Shown piece after piece: positions 43,422 through 49,007 of a stretch of 49,007 nucleotides of DNA. The notes beneath the pieces were generated by a model. The model saw nothing but the letters and a program-made list of their open reading frames with translations, made no database searches and was not told the origin of the DNA. Within the stretch, counting starts at the first letter, position 1. Every line of letters begins with the position of its first letter. Made by a program: the position numbers and the translations under genes. Origin of the DNA: Bacillaceae bacterium SAS-127 (GTDB lineage: Bacteria; Bacillota; Bacilli; Bacillales; Domibacillaceae); contig NKXN01000037.1 in assembly GCA_002261155.1 (NCBI GenBank), positions 1-49,007 of the forward strand, read 5' to 3'.

Positions 43422-44825
43422 ATGAAAAAACAACAAGATTTTAACAAAGTATTGTCACGTGTCGATGTATTAGTTTTAGCCTTTGGAGCTATGATTGGTT
43501 GGGGATGGGTTGTCCTTTCAGGAAACTGGATTTTAGAAGCAGGATCTCTTGGTTCCATCATTGCCTTTTTACTCGGTGGTATTTTAGTTATTTTTGTAGG
43601 TTTAACATACGCTGAGCTTACGACAGTCTTTCCAAAAACAGGTGGTGCCTATCACTTTGTTAAAGAAACCCTCGGTGTGAAAGCAGCCTTTATCGTCTCT
43701 TGGGCCTTATTATTAGGATATATTACCGTAGTTGCCTTTGAAGCGGTAGCGCTTCCAACTGTTATTGAATATATTTTCCCTAATTATAAAACGGGTTATT
43801 TGTGGACATTAGCTGATTATGAAGTGTATGCTTCGTGGGCAGCGATTGGGATGGTTGGTTCAATTATTGTCACTATTATCAACTGGAAAGGTGTTAAACA
43901 GGCAGCCTTTCTTCAAATCGTATTAACCTCATTATTAACAGTTATTGGATTAATGCTAGTATTCGGTTCGATTTTTGGCGGCGGAGAAATGAAAAACATG
44001 GAGCCTCTTTTCGTTGGTGGTATGGGCGGAATGATGGCAGTCATGATTATGACTCCATTCTTATTCGTTGGATTTGACGTCATCCCTCAAGTAGCAGAAG
44101 AAATGAATATTCCAATGAAAGCAATCGGAAGAATTTTACTTCTATCTGTAAGCTTTGCGGTTTTATGGTATATACTTATTATCTTTGGTGTTTCATTAAG
44201 TCTTGTACCAGAAGAGTTAGCAAATAGTAGTTTAGCTACAGCAGACGCAATGGGAGCTGCTTTTGGTTCTCCGATCTTTGCTAAAATTTTAATCCTCGGT
44301 GGAATCGCCGGTATTTTAACAAGCTGGAATGCCTTTATCATCGGTGGTAGTCGTATTATGTACGCTATGGCGCAAGATGGTGTGTTACCTGCTTGGTTTG
44401 GAAAGATTCATCCAAAGTATAAAACACCTGCGAATGCCATTTTATTCATTGGTACTTTATCTACTTTAAGTCCTTTACTAGGTCGTCCAGCACTTGTGTG
44501 GTTTGTAGACGCTGGTGGTTTAGCAATCGTAATCGCTTACTTTATGGTTTCTTGGGCATTTCTTGTTCTACGTAAAAACCAACCAGATCTTGAAAGACCG
44601 TTCCGTGCAGGAAAAAGCTCATTCATTGGTTGGATGTCTCTTGTTTTAACATTTGGCTTTATCATTTTATACATGCCTGGTATGCCATCTGCGTTAATCT
44701 GGCCATACGAGTGGGCAATTACTCTCGCTTGGTGGGTCCTTGGATTCCTCTTCCTATTTAAAATGGCTTCACGCTCAAAGGGAGTAACCACGGTACAAAA
44801 TACCACAGTAAAAAAAGCAAAATAA
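43422..44825 (+). CDS. APC-superfamily amino acid permease
   Basis: 467 residues with about 12 membrane helices. The first helix holds the APC substrate loop (GAMIGWGWVVLSG). Other typical parts are TYAELTTVFPKTGGAYHFVKE and the WNAFIIGGSRIMYAMAQDGVLP segment. The cation is not assigned; amino acids or related amines are the likely cargo. The ATG follows GGAGG by 5 bases. Its 530-base upstream region carries a promoter with an inverted repeat and a terminated leader RNA, so expression is probably controlled by attenuation. Confidence 0.88.
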   Translation: MKKQQDFNKVLSRVDVLVLAFGAMIGWGWVVLSGNWILEAGSLGSIIAFLLGGILVIFVGLTYAELTTVFPKTGGAYHFVKETLGVKAAFIVSWALLLGYITVVAFEAVALPTVIEYIFPNYKTGYLWTLADYEVYASWAAIGMVGSIIVTIINWKGVKQAAFLQIVLTSLLTVIGLMLVFGSIFGGGEMKNMEPLFVGGMGGMMAVMIMTPFLFVGFDVIPQVAEEMNIPMKAIGRILLLSVSFAVLWYILIIFGVSLSLVPEELANSSLATADAMGAAFGSPIFAKILILGGIAGILTSWNAFIIGGSRIMYAMAQDGVLPAWFGKIHPKYKTPANAILFIGTLSTLSPLLGRPALVWFVDAGGLAIVIAYFMVSWAFLVLRKNQPDLERPFRAGKSSFIGWMSLVLTFGFIILYMPGMPSALIWPYEWAITLAWWVLGFLFLFKMASRSKGVTTVQNTTVKKAK

Positions 44826-44836
44826 AGTGAAACTTT

Positions 44837-44882
44837 AAAAAGAAAACAGCACCGTTAAAAAATAGGTGCTGTTTTCTTTTTA
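44837..44882. terminator. Bidirectional terminator between the permease and the CheW gene
   Basis: AGAAAACAGCACC (44841-44853) pairs with GGTGCTGTTTTCT (44864-44876), with A and T runs on both sides. Confidence 0.92.
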
Positions 44883-44886
44883 GCCT

Positions 44887-45363
44887 TTATTGATCATCCT
44901 TCGCTTCTGTCATAAAGTCTTTCACTGCATCTATTCCTTCTAATGAAGAAACTAACACATCCATATCAATAATTGTAATTAGCCGATCTCCAATCGTCGC
45001 TACACCGGAGAAAAATCTTGTACTTTCATAAGATATTAAATTTACTTGTCGAACGCTCTCTTCAGGAAACTCAATGATTTCTTTCGCTTCCTTGACCAAT
45101 AATCCTACTGGTAACGAGTTAGTCTGAACAATTAGGAGTCGAGCCTCTTCTAAACTAGGCAACATCCGCTTATATAACACGTACTCAAAATCAATCACAG
45201 GCAAAAGCTCTTCCCTAATCTTCGTTACCCCTTTTAAATAAAGAGGTAAGTGAGGAATCGGATTAATAAAATTTACCTTTTCAATAGAGATAACCGCTTG
45301 AATCGGAACCGCATATTCTTCATTTCCAGACTCAAAAATAACTGCTTTATTGATCGATTGCAT
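44887..45363 (-). CDS. Solitary CheW-domain protein
   Basis: 158 residues containing one CheW fold: two SH3-like subdomains, with the VISIEKVNFINPIPHLPLYLKGVTKIRE and LLPVIDFEYVL motifs of the CheA/receptor coupling family. There is no receiver domain, so it is not CheV. It is more divergent than the main B. subtilis CheW. No cheA, receptor, cheR or motor gene is nearby, so it either joins the main chemosensory array encoded elsewhere or serves another kinase. The ATG follows AAGGAGG. Confidence 0.82.
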   Translation of the reverse strand: MQSINKAVIFESGNEEYAVPIQAVISIEKVNFINPIPHLPLYLKGVTKIREELLPVIDFEYVLYKRMLPSLEEARLLIVQTNSLPVGLLVKEAKEIIEFPEESVRQVNLISYESTRFFSGVATIGDRLITIIDMDVLVSSLEGIDAVKDFMTEAKDDQ

Positions 45364-45464
45364 AACTTTCCTCCTTCATTTTCTCCTCTTAATGTACCAT
45401 ATTAAAAAGAAAAATAGATAGAAAGAATGACAAAAAATTATTTCACATGAGAACAAAATCCCTA

Positions 45465-46586
45465 TTAATTTTCCGAAACAACCGCCACGATCGCTACTGC
45501 CATTTCAGCTAGCTTCACTAGCTCTTCAATCGGCATTCTTTCGCTCGTTGTATGAATTTCTTCATAGCCAACAGCTAAGTTAACGGTTGGAATTCCAAAG
45601 CCTGCAATCACATTGGCATCACTTCCGCCTCCGCTCGTTAACAATTGACTCGGACGTCCGATACGTGCAGCCGCTTGTTTGGCCATTTCCACTACATGAT
45701 CGTCTTCTCCGTATTTAAAGCCAGGGTACATCACTTCCACATCAACTTTCGCACGCCCATTCATTTCTTCTGCCGTCTTTTCAAACGCTTCCTGCATTTT
45801 CTTTACTTGTGCTTCCATTTTTTCCGAAACAAGTGAGCGAGCCTCGGCTAAAATATGAACATAATCACAGACGATGTTCGTTGCACGTCCTCCTTCAAAG
45901 CGACCGATATTCGCTGTCGTTTCATCATCGATTCGACCGAGCGGCATGTTGGAAATCGCTTTTGCAGCGATGTTGATCGCCGATACACCTTTTTCAGGTG
46001 CGACTCCTGCATGAGCTGTCTTCCCATAAATTTCAGCTTTGATTTTGGCTTGTGTCGGTGCTGCTACGATAATATTCCCAACTTGACCATCACTATCTAA
46101 CGCATAACCAAATTTTGCTTTCACTAAAGATCGATCTAACGCTTTTGCTCCGACAAGGCCCGACTCTTCCCCTACAGTAATAATAAATTGAATCATTCCG
46201 TGGTGATAGTTTTGCTCCTTTAATACTCTCACTAATTCGAGCATCGCCGCCAAACCTGCTTTGTCATCCGCTCCAAGAATCGTCGTGCCATCTGTGACAA
46301 CATAGCCGTCTTCAATGCTAGGCTTCACTCCTACACCTGGAACGACTGTATCCATGTGGGATGTAAAATAAATCGGGTCTACTCCGTCCTTTGTTGCTTC
46401 AAGTGTACAAATTAAGTTACCTGCACCATGTCCCGTTTGAGCAGTAGTATCATCTTCATATACATGCACACCGAGCTCTTCAAATTTATTCTTCAACACT
46501 TTCGCAATCGTCGCTTCATTTTTCGTTTCTGAATCAATTTGAACAAGCTCTAAAAATTCATTTAATAAACGTTCTTGATTAATCAT
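45465..46586 (-). CDS. yqjE: PepT-like M20 aminopeptidase (YqjE)
   Basis: 373 residues, a dinuclear zinc peptidase of the M20 family. The metal-binding HMDTVVPG, GADDKAG and EESGLVGAK segments, the dimerisation-domain His in KTAHAG, and a final GGGSDANV and HTTSERM are present. B. subtilis YqjE, the tripeptidase-T-like neighbour of yqjD, matches. The substrate is likely small peptides. The ATG follows GGAGG. Confidence 0.93.
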   Translation of the reverse strand: MINQERLLNEFLELVQIDSETKNEATIAKVLKNKFEELGVHVYEDDTTAQTGHGAGNLICTLEATKDGVDPIYFTSHMDTVVPGVGVKPSIEDGYVVTDGTTILGADDKAGLAAMLELVRVLKEQNYHHGMIQFIITVGEESGLVGAKALDRSLVKAKFGYALDSDGQVGNIIVAAPTQAKIKAEIYGKTAHAGVAPEKGVSAINIAAKAISNMPLGRIDDETTANIGRFEGGRATNIVCDYVHILAEARSLVSEKMEAQVKKMQEAFEKTAEEMNGRAKVDVEVMYPGFKYGEDDHVVEMAKQAAARIGRPSQLLTSGGGSDANVIAGFGIPTVNLAVGYEEIHTTSERMPIEELVKLAEMAVAIVAVVSEN

Positions 46587-46659
46587 TCGTCAATTACCTC
46601 CAAATAAAAATGGTTCTATTTCCAAGTATACTCTTATAAAGCAATGAAGCCAAATAATT

Positions 46660-46692
46660 AAAAGGGTCTGACCTCGGTGTCAGACCCCTTAT
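46660..46692 (-). terminator. Terminator after mmdA
   Basis: AAGGGTCTGAC (46662-46672) and GTCAGACCCCTT (46679-46690) arms; the minus strand then reads CCCTTTT. It is on the correct side of the mmdA stop. Confidence 0.8.
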
Positions 46693-46716
46693 AAGACATT
46701 CCCTCGCAAAAAATAA

Positions 46717-48276
46717 TTATAGAGGGATATTTCCGTGTTTTTTATGCGGTCGCGTTTCTTTCTTCGTCCGCATCATTTCTAGTCCTTGAATTAATTTGAT
46801 TCTCGTTTCGCGTGGGTCAATGACATCATCGACCATCCCGCGTGCAGCCGCTACATATGGATTCGCAAACTTTTCACGATACTCCTCAATCTTCTTCGCA
46901 CGCGTCTCTTCTGGATTCTCACTGTTAGCAATTTCTTTGGCAAAAATAATATTGGCGGCTCCTTGAGGCCCCATCACCGCGATCTCGGCATTTGGCCATG
47001 AATAAACGAGATCCGCTCCGATCGATTTACTATTTAAAGCGACATACGCCCCACCATAGGCTTTACGCAAAATCACCGTAATCTTCGGCACCGTCGCCTC
47101 AGAATACGCGTACAAAATTTTCGCCCCATGACGAATAATTCCACCTAGCTCCTGCTTAACGCCTGGGAAGAAACCAGACACATCCTCAAACGTGATAATT
47201 GGAATATTAAAAGAATCACAAAAACGAATGAAGCGAGCCGCTTTATCCGAAGAATCGATATCTAAACCACCTGCCATAAATTTCGGCTGATTACAAACAA
47301 GTCCAACGACTTCTCCTTTAATACGAGCAAAACCAATTACAATATTTTTCGCAAATTCTTTTTGAACTTCCATAAAAGAATCAGAATCGACAACGTGCTC
47401 CAACACTTTTCTCACATCGTACGGGCGCAATCCATCAAATGGAACGACGTCGGTAATATCCTCACGATAATCATCCTCTTCGGAACATTCATTGATGGCT
47501 ACCTTCTCTTCATTATTTTGCGGAAGATAGCTTAATAACGCGCGGACCATTTCTAGCACTTCTTCTTCTGAGCTTCCACGAAAATGTGCGTTTCCACTAA
47601 TCGTGTTATGTACTTTTGAACCACCGAGATCCTCGGAAGAAATTTTCTCACCTGTAACCGTTTCAATAACTTTTGGACCTGTAATAAACATTTGACTCGT
47701 TTGATCGACCATAAATACAAAGTCTGTAATCGCTGGAGAATAAACCGCTCCACCCGCACATGGCCCCATGATCACAGAAATTTGTGGAATGACCCCTGAA
47801 TAAACCGCGTTTCGATAAAAGATGTGACCGTACCCATCAAGTGACACGACCCCTTCTTGAATACGCGCACCACCTGAATCATTTAACCCAACAAATGGCG
47901 CTCCGTTTTTCGCAGCCAAATCCATCACATTAGCAATTTTCTTCGCGTGCATTTCACCAAGCGCTCCACCAAACACCGTAAAGTCTTGGGAAAATAAATA
48001 AATCGGACGACCATGTACTTTCCCATAGCCCGTTACAACACCGTCTCCAGGTCCCTTTACGCCATCTAGTCCAAAGTCATTACAACGATGTTCAATAAAT
48101 GGATTGATTTCCACAAATGTACCTGGATCTACTAATAACTCAATGCGCTCTCTCGCCGTTAATTTTCCTTTTTCATGTTGCTTTTCAATTCGAGCATCCC
48201 CACCGCCAAGCTCCACTTCACGACGTTTATCATACAATTCATTAATGCTTGCGAAAATATCTTGATGAGTTGTCAT
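46717..48276 (-). CDS. mmdA: Acyl-CoA carboxylase carboxyltransferase subunit (MmdA/YqjD family)
   Basis: 519 residues with two crotonase-like carboxyltransferase halves (about 1-260 and 270-519). It has the acyl-CoA loop GPCAGGAVYSPA, the GGSKVH segment, GGIIRHGAKILYAY and KAYGGAYVAL of the PccB/MmdA group. The reaction is transfer of carboxyl between biotin and propionyl-/methylmalonyl-CoA. No biotin carrier, biotin carboxylase or membrane decarboxylase subunit is adjacent, so the partner is elsewhere. The ATG at 48276 lies 7 bases after mce, which it follows in an operon. Confidence 0.9.
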   Translation of the reverse strand: MTTHQDIFASINELYDKRREVELGGGDARIEKQHEKGKLTARERIELLVDPGTFVEINPFIEHRCNDFGLDGVKGPGDGVVTGYGKVHGRPIYLFSQDFTVFGGALGEMHAKKIANVMDLAAKNGAPFVGLNDSGGARIQEGVVSLDGYGHIFYRNAVYSGVIPQISVIMGPCAGGAVYSPAITDFVFMVDQTSQMFITGPKVIETVTGEKISSEDLGGSKVHNTISGNAHFRGSSEEEVLEMVRALLSYLPQNNEEKVAINECSEEDDYREDITDVVPFDGLRPYDVRKVLEHVVDSDSFMEVQKEFAKNIVIGFARIKGEVVGLVCNQPKFMAGGLDIDSSDKAARFIRFCDSFNIPIITFEDVSGFFPGVKQELGGIIRHGAKILYAYSEATVPKITVILRKAYGGAYVALNSKSIGADLVYSWPNAEIAVMGPQGAANIIFAKEIANSENPEETRAKKIEEYREKFANPYVAAARGMVDDVIDPRETRIKLIQGLEMMRTKKETRPHKKHGNIPL

Positions 48277-48283
48277 CGTTTCG

Positions 48284-48700
48284 TCATTCCCCTTTCGCCT
48301 TGCTTTTATCACAAAGCTCGAATAATACACCATAAGTGGATTTTGGATGCATAAATGCCACCTGTGCCCCTCCCGCTCCCGGCTTAGATGTGTCATGAAT
48401 CATTTGAATACCGCGTTCTTTTATTTCACGAATTCGGTCTTCAATCTCAATAACGCCAAACGCCACATGATGAATCCCTTGCCCACGCTTTTCAATAAAT
48501 TTAGCAATTGGGCTATCCTCATTCGTTGGTTCAAGCAATTCCAGCTTTACATTGCCGGCATTAATAAAAGCGACCCTCACTTTCTCTGAGTCTACTTCTT
48601 CTATTTTTTGCAGTGGCAATCCGAGTTGCTCTGTATAGAATGGTACGGTTTCATCGAGTGAACGGACCGCAATCCCGATATGGTTGATATTCTGAATCAT
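48284..48700 (-). CDS. mce: Methylmalonyl-CoA epimerase
   Basis: 138 residues of the VOC (glyoxalase/dioxygenase) fold. It inverts the stereocentre of methylmalonyl-CoA between propionate carboxylation and the mutase. Metal ligands sit in INHIGIAV (His), LELLEP (Glu), GIHHVAF (His) and VLFELC (Glu). Its coupling to mmdA, 7 bases downstream, supports a propionyl-/methylmalonyl-CoA role. It corresponds to yqjC. The ATG follows GGGGGGAAAGGG. Confidence 0.93.
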   Translation of the reverse strand: MIQNINHIGIAVRSLDETVPFYTEQLGLPLQKIEEVDSEKVRVAFINAGNVKLELLEPTNEDSPIAKFIEKRGQGIHHVAFGVIEIEDRIREIKERGIQMIHDTSKPGAGGAQVAFMHPKSTYGVLFELCDKSKAKGE

Positions 48701-48874
48701 TCCCTTTCCCCCCTGTCCCCAAAAATCTACAACATTTAAAATATTCGATATAATCCGCTAAATTCCTGCCTATTCATTAGGAGAATCTAAAATAAATCAA
48801 CTTGTCGTATCTAGAAAAAACAGCTATCATTAAAAAGAAAAACGTATAGTATTAAAGGAGTGTCTATTCTTTCT

Positions 48875-48970
48875 ATGAGAAACAAAAACGTACAAAAAGC
48901 CGTTATTTATGTCATGCTCATTACGATGTTAGTTTCCACTTTGTTCGTGGGGTTATCCATGTTTATCTAA
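48875..48970 (+). CDS. prli42: Stressosome-associated membrane peptide Prli42
   Basis: A 31-residue peptide: a basic start (MRNKNVQK), one transmembrane helix (residues 9-30) ending SMFI, and a TAA stop. The pattern fits Prli42, a conserved Gram-positive miniprotein. In Listeria it anchors RsbR of the stressosome to the membrane and is needed for oxidative stress sensing. The ATG follows AAAGGAG by 14 bases, slightly long. It is divergent from mce, a position I believe is shared in related bacilli. Its short length lowers certainty, but the N-terminal and helix pattern is distinctive. Confidence 0.82.
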   Translation: MRNKNVQKAVIYVMLITMLVSTLFVGLSMFI

Positions 48971-49007
48971 AAAAGCTGTCTAATACAAAGCCAGAGCCTG
49001 AATCGAT

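Noticed and set aside
46660-46692. GGGTCTGAC repeat as an insertion-sequence end
   Set aside because: It is a short perfect hairpin with a T tail right after mmdA and no transposase is nearby; an intrinsic terminator explains it.

Overview
The window comes from an aerobic, endospore-forming, low-GC Gram-positive bacterium of the family Bacillaceae. The backbone matches the Bacillus subtilis ribU-res-spm-scp-lysA-spoVA-sigF-xerD-fur-yqk-yqj-zwf-gnd segment almost gene for gene. Purine-rich Shine-Dalgarno sites, TTG/GTG starts, a full set of sporulation genes and sporulation sigma-factor promoters support this. Several B. subtilis neighbours are absent: the ribDEAH genes, spoVAC/AD/AE and sigX-rsiX. 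The species is therefore probably outside the B. subtilis group. No rRNA, tRNA, CRISPR array, prophage or insertion sequence was seen.

Layout. 1-233: the middle of hprK, cut off abruptly and joined tail-to-tail to an RND efflux gene. 172-4.4 kb: RND pump, riboflavin importer ribU with its FMN riboswitch, and a small membrane protein. 4.5-10.6 kb: resE, resD, resC, resB, resA (cytochrome c biogenesis and its redox two-component system), with a terminator and a promoter separating resABC from resDE. 10.7-15.2 kb: rluB, spmBA-dacB (spore cortex) and scpBA (chromosome condensation). 15.3-17.8 kb: ypuF, an orphan ribT, a 28-residue membrane peptide and lysA. 17.9-23.5 kb: a shortened spoVA cluster (AA, AB and AF only), sigF-spoIIAB-spoIIAA and dacF. 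23.6-28.3 kb: nucleoside salvage (drm, punA, pdp), then xerD and yqzK. 28.3-30.3 kb: fur with Fur- and PerR-type operators, spoIIM and nudF. 30.4-35.8 kb: yqkF, a SIMPL protein, yqkE, yqkD, a CDGSH protein, yqzH, yqjQ and yqjP. 35.9-38.2 kb: T-box-controlled proC and the ene-reductase namA. 38.2-42.9 kb: rnz, zwf, a cyclase-family metal hydrolase and gndA. 42.9-49 kb: an unassigned leader RNA before an amino-acid permease, a solitary CheW, a PepT-like peptidase, mmdA-mce and the 31-residue stressosome peptide Prli42.

How the genes work together. Two themes dominate. The first is sporulation: SigF and its SpoIIAA/SpoIIAB switch, sigma-E-type promoters before dacB and spoIIM, and a sigma-G-type promoter before spoVAA. 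The second is redox and central metabolism: ResABC/ResDE, Fur, and the oxidative pentose phosphate genes zwf and gndA. A cyclase-family hydrolase sits directly behind zwf, where a lactonase would fit.

The points most worth following up are the zwf-linked hydrolase, the split spoVA operon, the leader RNA before the permease, the spoIIM Shine-Dalgarno hairpin whose upstream arm lies inside its own sigma-E promoter, the hprK breakpoint, and the very small membrane peptides. All assignments come from reading the sequence; no database search was run.
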